Positions 22,100 through 34,068 of a DNA stretch of 64,000 nt are shown here, in pieces (positions within the stretch are counted from its first letter, which is position 1; each line of letters begins with the position of its first letter). This stretch comes from Spinellus fusiger (Eukaryota > Mucoromycota > Mucoromycetes > Mucorales > Phycomycetaceae), in NCBI GenBank assembly GCA_025094145.1, contig JALLLS010000077.1:100723-164722 (forward strand), given 5' to 3'. The position numbers and the translations under genes were made by a program. The notes under the pieces are model-generated. The model saw only the letters and a program-made list of their open reading frames with translations. It was not told the origin of the DNA and ran no database searches.

Positions 22100-24319
22100 T
22101 ACTATAGCTCTCAACACAAGGCTCCGTGGGGAGAAACACTTAAATAGATCAAAGGCTTGTACACTATGAACACTGCTTATACTTTGAGGGTTATGTCGTA
22201 AAGATATTTATCATCATTATAATTAGAACTCTTTTGGGAATAAGGACTCAATGGCTATTAAACTGAAAGAAGGATGCCATTGAATACTAAGAGATGATGA
22301 TAATTCATGACATTCGACAGCATACCCCTGAAGCTAATACTAGTAGACGAAAGTATAAGAGAAATAGCAACATGATGTAATAAACATAAGAGTTTAACTT
22401 CACGTTTCACTGCTCTGTAGATCTTTGGCCTAAGAACTCAAAGATAACAGTTGGTTCTGCTGATAATAAACTAGTTAGCTTAGAATTTGTTAGTGTGTCT
22501 ATAGTTTTCTCATTCATAAGTTAAATTTTATGATGCATTGTCTATTTGCATCTACCATCTATATACATGGCTATATTATTATCTTTATTATACATTGTGA
22601 ATAAAGTAGCCTCGCGAGTTTTATAAGGTATTATAAATTTAGACGCTCCCCAATGTGTCTATCACTAATACTATGGACACCGAGAAAAATTGGAACGCCT
22701 AGCAAAGTTCCAACAATAACTGAAATGTCTTGCTCCAGATAGAAAATTAGAAGAACAGTGTTTTCTATAAGTATATCAGGCTGAACACTACCGTTTTGTC
22801 AGAGGCCAAGCAAAAATTGCAGCAACAGCCAAGGAAAAATAGCACTATGTGTATGTGAAGAAAAAGAGAAAAGTATGACTATTTATTTTGCCTCGATCAA
22901 AACATGACAGAATATGTCAAATAGGTCAAAAAATAAAATACAATGAAGAACTCTGCCAAAAAGAAGCAAAAGACAAAAGAAGTAAGACTTGGGTTGACTA
23001 AATCTGTTGCCTTTGAGTTTCTCGATCTCATCACCCATATCTATGGAGTACAGGTTACACCTATCTCCATCCTTACTACTAATTCTACTGGAGATCCACC
23101 ATTAATTACATTGTGTCTTCTTTCTATATTATTTATTCCATGATGTAGATAGCCATCATGTTCTGATTTTATAGATATTCTCTTTATCTAACTTTCTAAC
23201 CAATTCTTTCTTTTGTTTGCCAACTATATAATTCCTCTCTTTACAGATTTTCTGCTCATTATATTACATGTGGCAAGAGAATATCTGGTTTTTCCTTCTA
23301 TATGGCAAAACATTCACATTTTTTTTTCTCCTTCACATTTTTTATTATTATTTTTCAGTCTCTCTCATACCACTTACGCTTTCACCTCCATCATAGCCCT
23401 GACTAAAGTCTCAGCCAAAAAGTCTATCACTAATTTTTATAAAAATCAGAACAGCATAATGATATACAGTCCCATGTAATAAATGAGTAGACAAAAGATA
23501 AATTTCTATTTTTTATTCTTCAAAAATAAAATAGAGGTTTTTTTCTTTTCTTTTATAACTTATTCAATAGATGACTTTAGTCAATGAAAATCAGCCAACT
23601 CTTAGCCAAGAACATAAAGATAGTCCCACAAAAAGAAGAGCATGCTATGTTTATTATAGGTCAAATCATAGGACAATGGAAAATGCATGCTACTTATCAA
23701 GAGATTACTGACGATCTTGACATCACAAAGAACACAGTGGGCAGGAGTGTTCAATTGTATAAAAATAAAGGCATAAATCGACCACAAAATGTGTACAGGA
23801 AGACCTGAAAAGGTTTTATCTAATTCAAAATTGGCTATCGTTCTGTCTATTCGTAGAAACCCTATACAAACAATTGCATATGATTTGAAAATATGAATGA
23901 TGCAGGCGTAGATATTTGCCGTAGTACATTTCTAAAATACATGAATCAACTCAGGTTTTTTTTTCATGCTCACTATCAAGACTACCTGATATGTCACTTA
24001 CTCAAAAGCATAACCAATGCAAAACAGCTTGAACGATGCTTGTGTAGTGAGTGGGAGAAGATGCCAAATGAATTTCTGGAAAATTTAGTGGATAGCATGC
24101 CAAGGAGATGCTTTGCTGTGATGAAGAGTAAAAGTTTTACTACAAAGTACTGAGCAACATTTTTATAATAAAACTGTAGAAAATCATCTAAAGAACAGAT
24201 ATTCCAAATCTTATGTTATTCCACGAACCTTTTATTATGAACATCTTAGACTGATAGATATACCTTTTTTTTTAAAAAAAAAATCAAAATATTTGATTTT
24301 CTGCCTAGCCACTTATTAC
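22098..24319. repeat. Inverted duplication, arm B (partner 9728-11949)
   Basis: It matches the reverse complement of arm A with scattered substitutions only. The left breakpoint lies on the TA target site of the Tc1 element ending at 22099. The right breakpoint (CTTATTAC, 24312-24319) lies 11 bp before the IS630-like element at 24331. Contents mirror arm A: a long AT-rich stretch, the 66-codon frame at 22943-23143, an 88-codon hydrophobic frame at 23213-23479 without other support, and the Tc1-like relic at 23584-24153. Confidence 0.85.
23584..24153 (+). pseudogene. Tc1-like transposase relic, arm B
   Basis: Twin of the relic in arm A: an N-terminal helix-turn-helix region, an interrupted middle, then a C-terminal tail ending RRCFAVMKSKSFTTKY. 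The catalytic triad region is deleted. Upstream, the words CAGCCAAAAAGTCTATCAC (near 23410) resemble CTAAAAAGTCTATCACC on the minus strand at about 27300, ahead of another Tc1 relic, suggesting a shared element end. Confidence 0.6.
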
Positions 24320-24330
24320 ATAGAACTGTA

Positions 24331-25636
24331 TACTCTTTCCGGAAATTATTGATGCAAAAATAAAAATGAATTTGGCACACAAATAGTTGTGAAAATTGGT
24401 GCACTTTTATACTGAATTATTTATTAAACAACCATTCAACATTCAACATGGATCAATTTATTTACGAAGATGGAAGTGAAAATCTTTACAACGAAGAGAG
24501 AGGTTCAGTTGCTGTTTTAGATATGGAAGTGGACAATGAGCAATACCTGCTGCACAACGCCACAAACTTTAGACACTACATGGAACTGAAGCCTTCAGAA
24601 AAGCAATTCAAAGACAATAAACTTGACAACTTAGATGATGGCATCATCAAAAATGAACAGGTTGCAAAAGCAAGCTATTATTCATATAAAAAAGAGGATA
24701 AGGATAGGGTTTTTTTATTGGGTGTATGAGAAGCAACTTAGTGTCCGTACTGCTTACAGAAAGGTCAATATACCTCCTAGCACTGGTCAAAACTGGTTCA
24801 AAAAGAAAGAAAGAACAGAGAGTTTAAATAAGGATGAAGACTTACCTCACAGGAAAGATGGTGGCAGTTCCAATAGTAATTCGGCTGGAAGACCACCTAA
24901 ACTTTGCAATGAACACAAGGATTTTGTAGTTGACATAGTAGATGAAAAGCCAGATAGTGTCCTGGAGGAAATAATGGAGCGGTTGAATGCCCAGTTTATG
25001 AGTCTTGAAATCAAATAATCTACTCTGTATGACTTCCCTACCAAGAAATGTCATTTCACACTCAAGAGAGTTCATTTCTATTCGGTAGAGCGAAACAGTC
25101 CCGAAAAGATTGAAGAAAGGTACAACTGTGTTACTCGTTGGCAGGAAACCGATATGGATTTTTTGAGCAACTGTGTTTTCATTGACAAAGCAGCTTTGAA
25201 GAAAAGAAAATTAGTAATTGGTCCCATCCAGAGTCAAAAAGGTAAGGTTGGGACTGTATTTGATCATGGACAATGTCCCTCATAATAATAAGGACATTCA
25301 GATTTACATTGAGGGTAGAGGATATGGCTGCGTCTATCTTCCACCTTATTTGCCTGAACCTAATCTTATTGAGCAGTTCTGGTCAGTTGTAAAGAGTAGA
25401 CTCAAAAGAGAAGCTCTTTTGGATGAGGAAACATTATCCTTAACGATCTCATATTCTTTGTAATAAGGTGCTGTTCAGTGACTTGCAATGATTCTGTAGA
25501 TACACCCAGTCTAGATTTGACTATTGTTTAGAAAGAATATGTTTATAATAAATTTATTTATTTGGTGTACTTAGTGTATTCCATTTTTGCACCAAATTTA
25601 TTTTTATTTTTGTATCAATAATTTCCGGAAAGACTG
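24331..25636 (+). mobile_element. IS630/Tc1-like transposon with long TIRs
   Basis: A 1.3-kb element with about 40-bp terminal inverted repeats: CTCTTTCCGGAAATTATTGA and the following AT-rich 25 bp at the left, its complement at the right. No matching TA duplication is visible: the left side reads TGTA, and the right side runs straight into the interior of a truncated Tc1 copy (25637). One decayed transposase gene lies inside. Confidence 0.75.
24448..25463 (+). pseudogene. IS630-like DDE transposase, frameshifted and internally deleted
   Basis: An acidic N terminus (MDQFIYEDGSENLYNEE), then after a frameshift near 24715 a helix-turn-helix (VRTAYRKVNIPPSTGQNWFK) and a long linker, then the catalytic domain: FIDKAAL (first D), YLIMDNVPHNN (second D), PNLIEQFWSVVKSRLKRE (E). 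Stops occur near 25018 and in the catalytic domain. The stretch between the first and second aspartates is far too short, about 30 codons, so a piece is lost. This transposase type (RGY.CVYLPPY..E.N.IEQFWS) is abundant in Mucorales genomes as far as I know. Inactive. Confidence 0.75.
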
Positions 25637-26647
25637 TCATTAGTAGAATCAAGATTACTGTTACACCTGCACCATAGCCTCGTTCTGGTGCACCAAAAAA
25701 ACTTAACGAGAGAGACCTCAGATGACTTGAGGCCATTCTAAGAGGCAACCCATTTGCCTCCTATAAATACATAAATTTGGAACTTAAATCACACAAGCCA
25801 AGACTATATGAAGAAAACACAAAGAGAAAAGGCTTCGTTAGACTAAGGAACAGGTCAATTGGACAAACAACTAGTGGAGAGATGTCATATGGTCTGATGA
25901 GTCAAAGTACACCATGAGAAAGAACGATGGAGGTGCTCGTGTCATCAGAAAAGTTGGAGAACGTTATGATCCTAATCATAGTGTGCCTACAACCAAATGG
26001 GGGAAGTGTAGCATAATGATCTGGAGTTGCCTTTGTGCTGATGGATTTAGGCCTTTGGTCTTTATTGTTGGTAGTGTAAATCAGGACAAATATATCAAGA
26101 TTTTGGCTGGTGAGCTCCATTCTTGATATATGGAATTGAAGGAGAAAGAAAACAGTGAGTTTCTGTAACAAGAAGATGTGGCTACTTGTCTTACAGGTGG
26201 CTATACAACATGGTGGAAAAACACACATCAAATCAGGCGCTTTGATTACTGGCCTGCCCAAAGTCCTGATCTCAACCCCATTGAACATCTCTGGAGATAT
26301 CTTGATAAGTTTATCGATGACACGAGGGCCATTATAAAGAATATCGATGAGCTAAAGATAGCTTTAGAAGAAGCTTGGAGAAATATCCACATTGATATTG
26401 CCAAATATTTAGTTGGCTCAATGAAGGATCGCTGCCAGGCAGTTATTGATGACAAAGGTGGCCCAACAAAACATTAAATAAAAACATTTTTTTATGTATA
26501 ATAATAAAGACTATATTTTAAACTAACTTTATGTTTAATCTGAGGTCATTAGTATGTGTTCCGAGATCTTGGTCTTTCTATGCATAGCTAATGCTTTTTC
26601 TCTGGACTTCAAGAAAAAATCGTATACTAACTAATGCTATGTGGCTA
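25637..26647 (+). pseudogene. Tc1-like element, 5'-truncated copy
   Basis: Same family as the element at 20757-22099, opposite strand. It begins inside the hinge-coding region (ATTAGTAGAATCAAGA) right after the IS630-like element, so the N-terminal DNA-binding part and the 5' TIR are missing. The catalytic domain remains in pieces: PTTKWGKCSIMIWSC, a DYWPAQSPDLNPIEHLW motif, and the tail CQAVIDDKGGPTKH (stop near 26477). The 3' end keeps a TIR (complement TAGCCACATAGCATTAGTTA) bordered by TA at 26648-26649. Confidence 0.75.
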
Positions 26648-27259
26648 TATTTATTGAGGTAAATACCTCTCGTTAGCCATTCGAATGACTCTTTGACGGC
26701 CATCATTGCTACCCATATAGAAATGATACTCATCAGACCAAATGATGTTGTTCCACTGCTCTATCGTCCAGAATCGGTGCTCTTGTGTCTACAAACTTCG
26801 TATAATCATATACCTATTAGTAAGAAATGGCTTAATAGCTATGACTACAGAAAAGAACCTAATTCACTGAATTTCTTAGTGAAAAGTGTAATAAAAAACT
26901 TGTCTCACATCTGCTTTAAAGTTTAACCATTGAACGGCCAATGAAGCAAGAGGTATATGATAAAGTTAAAGCCTGATAATAGCATAATGTCGTACATCTA
27001 ATCCTTTGGGTCTCCTGAATGAGACTGGATATCTGTGATCCCTATGTCAGTCTTTCTGCAAATGTTTCCCATTGTATTCCTTTGGACACCTACAACTTCC
27101 CCCAATCTTAGTATACAAAAGTTTGGCTTCCCTGAAACCAATAGTTTTGTGACAAATTAAGGCTAAAAGTTCAGAGTTAGGTTTTCTTTGGCCGTTGTTC
27201 TTAGTTTGAGACATTTCAGTTGCAAAGAGAAATGTAAAGAAAAAAGGAGAAAATAACAT
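26648..27259 (-). pseudogene. Third type of Tc1-like transposase relic
   Basis: On the minus strand the start region reads MSQTKNNGQRKPNSE followed by a damaged helix-turn-helix; then come many stops, then a fragment around EQWNNIIWSDEYHFYMGSND (first catalytic D) and VIRMANERYLP, where it is cut by the TA at the end of the preceding Tc1 copy. The rest of the catalytic domain is gone. This is a different subfamily from the copies at 20928 and 25637. Confidence 0.6.
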
Positions 27260-28020
27260 CGAAATATAGAGCAGGATTATTCAAAAAAAAAGGGGATGGT
27301 GATAGACTTTTTAGCTAGGACTTTATTTCTTAGTCGATTGTCTAAGGGTATAGCTAATTTGAATGGCCATACTGCCATACTGGCTCAACACACACACACA
27401 CACATACATACACTTTTATAGGCATATATCATCTAACTCCTACACTTAATATTTTTTCCTCTCTATGGCTTGTTAACCAGTAGTCAAGCCTTTGATACAA
27501 TTTACAGACTATTTTGTATGCTTACTGATCTAATCCCTTCTGCACCTCTTTTATCTACTCCCTACACTGTCTCTAAATATGTTCTATTTCTTCTTACCAC
27601 TCTTATCCACACACAAAGATAGAATATAACATAGTCTAGTGTGTGTTATTAGTGTTTCTTTTATCTTTTATCCTCGTATAGTTTATACTCTTGTAGCTAG
27701 ATCTGATTTATTTTTTTACAAGTGACCCTGTATCCATTATGTTTTCCCAATTAGGACTCTCGGTGAGACGTGTGACTGCATAGAGATACTCAGAAAAAAG
27801 TGTCATAAGCAGAAATTTATTGGAACGGTAGAAAGTATAAAATATCTGTTAGAGAACCAAACAGAGAATTGTTATTTACAGATAGTATAAATATATATTT
27901 ATAAATATATCTTTTGTTGAAGACTTTTAAGGTTGCAATGAGTCTAGATGGATCTCAACATCCGACCCCTTATTTTCTGTACTGCCAATCATATTAATAA
28001 AAATATCTTAAAATAAGGCC
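27260..28020. other. Gene-free spacer
   Basis: It contains a short CA repeat near 27390-27405 and AT-rich sequence. No gene seen. Confidence 0.5.
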
Positions 28021-29248
28021 TACACATCCAAAGATTTTTGGGATATATAAAGAAATATCTTGAGAATAAAATTATAATATTCTTATGATTAGCTAATGTG
28101 TTTAAAAAGGCTTTTTCACTTTCTAAATGCAATTTCAAACTCTACTTGCCTATTCTAGCAATGGCTATTGACTTTGCAATTATACGCTATAAAGTTGGAT
28201 ATAGAAGGAAGAAATAGAACAAGAATCACTCCAAAATTACAACTCAGTCACTGCATTTATTGTTTAACATAACGTGTTATCCTTAAGCCCACAGTATTTG
28301 CAGCGTAACACTGCTTAAGAAAGATGTATTACAGAACTTATAGAGTTAATTCTAGTGGTCATTGTCCAAAAGAGAAAATCAGACTCACTTGTATTAATAA
28401 CAGTATAGCCATTCATTGAATCCATACTCATAAACAGTTTAACTGTCTCATTGTAACTGGTATTAACAATAGTACTTAGACCTAAAAGACAGTATTAGAA
28501 ACAACACTTAGTTACCACTAAGTCAAATAGAGTGTGGATTGTTTGACTTGTGAATTTTATGAGTGGAGGCTGGCGAATACATCACTAAAATAATAGATGA
28601 AACATTATTATTTGTTTTGACATTCTTCTCTCTCTCTGTTATTTCTCACACTGTACATGCAACTTAACACTCAAGTACTCGTCAAGATGACCATAACTGA
28701 GCAAGGTATTGTGCCATTATTAACAAAGAGAAACAATAGAAAGAGGTGATGGACACTACCAAAGGCTATTCTAGTGATAAATAGATAAGCAGTGTCTTCA
28801 TCTGAGCTTGAGCTCAATGTATCCCACAAGAAATTCATTGTATTGTTATTAGGCAAGTAAAGACTCCATTCAAGTCAGTCCCAGGTGGTCTTCTTCCTTC
28901 TTTACTGTCTAGAATGTCTAGAGTATACTTCTGAGCATATTTATCTATCTCCTAAGGATAAAGCACAAAGATTTTAGGGTATAAATTCTATTGCTATGAG
29001 GGAATACACTTGGACAGTAGCTATAGTCATATAGTATTATCTATACTATTATAATAAACAATATTATCCATCAACACTATTTTACTGATAATACAATTTG
29101 ATAGTGATGTATCCACAAAAGGAAATAATTATTTGGATATCCACAAACCTTTTGATTTTAAACACAGTTCCATAAAAGGTGAGTTTTTTCTTTTACGTAA
29201 AAGGAAGGAGATATTACCGCTTAAAGACCAGAAAATCTTTAGATGTGT
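28021..29248. mobile_element. TIR-element family R, copy R3
   Basis: Near-identical to R2 over its whole length, including the identical 61-codon minus-strand frame (28856-28671). The left end TACACATCCAAAGATTTTTG and the right end AAAATCTTTAGATGTGT are inverted. R2 and R3 flanks are unrelated, so these are separate insertions and not a larger segmental duplication. The last bases of the right end differ from R2 (TTTA instead of TAGTA). Confidence 0.65.
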
Positions 29249-29628
29249 TTACATTTTACAATTGAAACCACTGATAAGAGTTAGGTCTACATTGATAGGA
29301 AAAAGGAAAATGAATATTGTGTAACTAATAAATATACTCTTTGTTATCCCTACACAAATATTGTTCCAGTAATCCAAACAATATCTTTATTGTTGATTAT
29401 TATTAAAAGATTAAATATAGTTAGCTATTAAATAGTCTGATATAATTATTCATTAACTATATTTTTCTCTTTTTCATAGGTCTTTTGCCTAGTAGAGAAG
29501 TCTTTTTTTTTTGTTCTTCAACATTGAGAGATAGTTTTGATCCAACAGTACTAGGATATATTAAGGAACTATCATCATCTCTAATATTTAGTCTGTATGT
29601 CTTCGGGGAAGGAAATTAGAATATACAT
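29249..29628. other. Spacer between R3 and R4
   Basis: 380 bp of AT-rich sequence separating two oppositely oriented R elements. Nothing else recognised. Confidence 0.5.
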
Positions 29629-31024
29629 TACACACCAGGAGATTTTTCTGGCCTTTAAGCGATGATATATCCTTCCTTTCTGGGTGAGCTAAATTTTGCC
29701 CTTTTATGGAACTGTATTTAAAATCAAAAGGTCTGCGGATATCCAAATAATTATTTCTTTTTGTGGAATATCTCAATATCAAATTGTATTATCAATAGAA
29801 TATATTGTTTATGAATAAAATTATTGATGGATAATATTGTTTATTGTAATAATATAGCTAAAAATACTGTAGCTAAAAATATAATATTACTATAGCCACT
29901 GCTGTTCTAGGTGTATTCCTTCATAGAAATAGAATCTATACCCTAGAAGCCTTATGCTTTAATATTGGAAGATAGATAACTATGCTCAGGAGTATACCCT
30001 AGACAGCCTAGACACCTTAGATAGTATGGAAGGAAGAAAAGACCACCCGGGACTGACTTGAGAAAGAGTCTTTACTTATCTAATAACAGAAGAGTGTATT
30101 AGTAATAATTCAATAAGAGAGATAGTATGCTTACCTTGTACTTCATACTTGTCTTGAGAAGAATTGGCTATGTATTATCTATTAGAAGAAGAGTCAGTAC
30201 TATGTCTTGTGGAATACATTGAACTCAAGCCCAGATGAAGACTATTTACTTTTTAACTTCCAGAATAGTCTTCGGTAGTGTCTATCACCTCCTTCTATTG
30301 TTTCTCTTTGTTAATAATAGCACATTACCTTGCTCAGTTATGCTCATATTGAAGAGTACTTGATTTTTAAGTTATATGGACAGTGTTGGAAATAACAAGA
30401 GGATGGGATTATCAAAACAAATGATTTCTCTTTCTCTATTCTGGTAATGTATACACTAGCCTTCACTCATAAAATTCACAAGTCAAACTCACAAGTCAAA
30501 CAATTCACACTCTATTTGCCTTGAGCCTAAAGTCCAGTATTAGAAATAATATCTTGTTATCATTAAGTATCACTGTTAATAACAGTTACAATGAGTTAGT
30601 TGAAGTGATTATGAATATTGAGTCAATGAATGTCTATAATTCTCTTAACACAAGTGAATTTGGTTCTATTTTATGGACAATGATTAGAGTTAATTCTGTG
30701 TGTGTTTTATATAATACATCTTTCTTAAGCAGTGCTATACTTCAAATACTATGGGCTTAAGGATAACACATTATGTTAAACAATAAATGCAGTGACTGAG
30801 TTGTAATTTTGGGGTGATTCTGGATCTATTTCTTATCTTTGCAATTGAAAAGTATAGAATTGGCTGTAAAGTCGGTAGCTATTGCTAAAACAGGCAGGTA
30901 GAGTTTGAAATAGCTCATTTAGACAGCGAAAAAGCATTTTAAAACACATTAGCCGATCATAAGAATATTGCGATTTTATTCTCAGGATATTCTCTTATAT
31001 ATCCCAAAAATCTTTGGGTGTGTA
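29629..31024. mobile_element. TIR-element family R, copy R4 (inverted)
   Basis: Opposite orientation to R2/R3 and more diverged. Left end TACACACCAGGAGATTTTTC, right end CTTTGGGTGTGTA; TA at both borders. A plus-strand frame at 30521-30760 (MSLKSSIRNNILLSLSITVN...) corresponds to the minus-strand frame of R1, and RRPFDFKYSSIKG recurs near the left end on the minus strand. Conservation at protein level in diverged copies suggests these pieces once encoded part of a protein. Confidence 0.65.
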
Positions 31025-31985
31025 GACTGTGGTAATAATTGTCTGGAAGAATATATTTTTCTTTCAGGCTTTGTTGATGGTAGACTACTTATTAATAGAT
31101 ACTTATACTTCAAATATTCATTCATTTTGATTAAAAGGTCTTTCTAAGAATAAAATCTGCTGTGGTCTTGTAAAAAATGGTTGTTAGGGAAGAGTGAAGT
31201 CTCACACTGGTGTATACGACTATTCTGCCTTCTGCATCGACTTCACGGGATCTACTGACATTGTATTTATTATAACCAATGAATATGGGCATATTACTTA
31301 TAGTTGGCGGATCGTTAACGGGAAGATCGATATTTGGATAGTGTTTAATATAAGCTTGTACAAAAGATCGGAGAGGGTATCACTGGTATTTTCTCAACTC
31401 TTTTAAGAACCTTCGAAAGGACCCTTATATTTTTACATCGGACCTATATATATAGATATATAATTTATTAGAAAAGGAAACAACAGTTTATGTTTTTATC
31501 ATTTTGAAATGAGAAAAAAAAAATAGTTAATATTCCCAATCATTATGAATTATAAGCAAACACACGAAGAGAGAGCGGAGAAAAAAAATACAGAAGGTTT
31601 CGGAAAAATATTTAACTTGTTCAGTAAGACATTTGCATACAACAGGACTCAGAAGTAGTTAGCGTTTAATAGATATCGTCGTTTTTAATAAGCTTTTATT
31701 CTTATTCTTATACAAAAGGATAATAATAGAGTATTGACAAAGTACAAGGTAAGCATAATTGAACACAAAGCTGAGATGTTATCATAGTACTTAACTTTAA
31801 CCTTTAAGAAATATTATTCAATATAAAGCTTGGCGTGATGTTTGAGAGAAACAAGTATATATTACAGAATTTTCTATCAAAGTTTATAAAAGCATAGCTC
31901 AAAAAAGATGCGGAATTTCATTTAAAAAAGTTCATGTTTATGAGGAATCCTAATATATAAATAAAGAGTGTTTGAATATTGTTCC
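31025..31985. other. Gene-free spacer
   Basis: AT-rich region upstream of copy 4. A 70-codon plus frame (31194-31406) with mixed composition is present, but there is no supporting context. Confidence 0.45.
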
Positions 31986-32092
31986 AGAGTATTTTATAAC
32001 ACTTGTATCCAGTAAACCTTCTCTTTTGATCCTTCACAGCTCAGCCCTAAAACATCTTCTCATATACACTATAAAACACGAATCTATCCAAG
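31986..32092 (+). promoter_or_regulatory. Upstream block of copy 4
   Basis: GAGTATTTTATAACACTTGT, then ATCCAGTAAACCTTCTCTTT, a 40-bp insert shared in part with copy 2 (ACTATAAAACACGAATC), then CTATCCAAG and ATG. Same architecture as the other copies. Confidence 0.5.
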
Positions 32093-34068
32093 ATGCATCT
32101 CGAATCGAAATCCATACCAGAAGAGAATCTTCTTGAATATTGGAAGAGATGCTTGGCTATCCATGCTGAAAAGAGACTTGCACAGTATTATACAAGGCTC
32201 GAAGATGGCACCGAGACTTACAAGACACTCACTTATGAGCAATTTGACCGCATTACAACCAATCTTGCCTGTGAATGGAAACCAGTGTTCAAAGATAATA
32301 CCTACATTGGCTACATTAATGATCACACTATCGATTATTTGATTACATATATCACTCTTCTGAAAATGAACTCAATCTTAGTGTGCCTCTCTACCAGAAA
32401 TTCAGCAGCAGCAAACGCTAGTTTACTTCAAAATGTAAACACCACAACTCTGTTAGCTGTTCCAAGTTACAGCACCATGGCATATGATACATCAGCTATT
32501 CTAGGAAATTGCAAAGTAACCATTGTCAATCCCTATGACATTGACACAATGGTTGAAAACCCTTTGAACCCCAATGCTGAAGAAATACTGAAAGAAACAA
32601 CAAGAAGGGATGCCAAAGAAACAACTCTAGTTCTTCACAGGTAAAATTATCCTTTCTTATAGCACTTAATTGAATCATTGTATCTATTATAAGCTCGGGA
32701 TCGACAGGCACACCAAAGTCTATTCACATGAATAGTCAAGGGTTTTTATACGCAAAAGATATAGTTAAAACCAGTGAGAAAGACAGTGGATTCAATGTAC
32801 TTGGTGATCAACCCATTACTTATTTTCTATATACGCCTATGTAAGTGTTTAAAGGCATTCCATTTTTGCATTCAAATGCTAATCTATAATACAATTATAG
32901 ATTTCATGTAGTTAGCCAATTGCTCTTTACAAGTGCAATTTCTACAGGAAGTAGCGTGATATTAATGGAGCCAAATGTCTATTGTATAAGAAAGATATTT
33001 ACTGTTCTCAAAGACAGCAAGTGCGATATTACTTTATTTCCTCCGTTAATAATGGAGAAGTTACTTTATTACACAAATGAAATTAATGATTGGCCTGTGC
33101 TTCAGAATATAAAACTGATTGCGTAAGAATTGGAAAAATAAGGTTCAATATTTATATCACCTTGTTCAAAAATAGATATGGTGGTGCATCTCTTAAAAGA
33201 GAGATTGCAGAAGCATATGGAGAAAAACGTATCAACATATGTTCTTTTTATGGAGGCACTGGTAAGCAAGATTTTTTCTTTCTTTAATCAGGTTCTCATC
33301 AATGTTCTTTTATCTTTGTACACAGAAATGGGTCCCTTTTTGACAGAAAGCATGGCACTCGACAGTCCTAACAAGTATTATTTAAGACCATTATCAACAA
33401 TGAAACAGTATTGTCTATGGGAGAACTTTGGTTCTTCTGATTTGAAGCAACTCGTTGTTCGACACGATTGTCCAACTTTGAGTATTAGTGCCAAAAGAAG
33501 AGAGGACGGGAATTGTGAATCTAGTGACTTGTTCCTGGAAGACAAATTGAATCCTGGGCACTATACATATGTTAGTCGTGCAGAAGACACTTTAGTCTTG
33601 TAAGTCTTAGAAAAATGTACACAATAGTACCAAACTAATGATTAAAATAATGACTGGTATTTAGGAACACTGCCAGTAAAGTCAACCCTTATCCTATTGA
33701 AACAGTTATTCGTGAATGTCCCATCATAAATGAATGTCTTGTTTTTGGTATGGGCTATCCATGCATTGGTGTTTTGGTAAAATTGTCTGAGGATGCTCAT
33801 CTTGAATATTTTACAGACGAAATACAAGACATTGGTAAGTGTTTCTGATTACCAAAACTATCCTCTTATTTTCTCTTTCTCTTTACTAGTGTACTCGGCT
33901 GTTGACAAAGCAAACGTTTTTGCCCTGGAGTACACATTCATTAAAAAGTCCATGATAAAGATACTTTCAGCCAATGAGACTTTTCCTATGACAGATAAGA
34001 ATACGGTGAAAAGAAAACTTGGCTATCTACAGTACAAGAACACTATTGAAGCTCTTTATAGTTTATGA
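32093..34068 (+). CDS. Stand-alone adenylate-forming enzyme (NRPS-like A domain), copy 4
   Basis: Seven exons: 32093-32640, 32694-32840, 32901-33122, 33176-33261, 33326-33599, 33665-33834, 33890-34068; 541 residues. Core motifs are intact (SSGSTGTPK, FYGGTEMG, SSDLF instead of TNDLF, TDKNTVKRK). The second half of exon 1 and intron 1 match copies 1 and 3; exons 3-4 and intron 3 match copy 2; exon 5 has its own changes (NCESSDLF, EDKLNP). A 26-bp deletion between CTTTAT repeats at the 3' end replaces the usual LYEQSSV tail by LYSL. The tail lies beyond the catalytic-lysine motif, so activity may persist. Confidence 0.85.

Noticed and set aside
23213..23479. 88-codon hydrophobic frame, identical in both duplication arms
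   Set aside because: Identity only reflects the duplication; composition follows the T-rich DNA.
16493..29248. R2 and R3 as parts of one large segmental duplication
   Set aside because: Similarity stops at the element ends on both sides; flanks are unrelated, so they are separate insertions.
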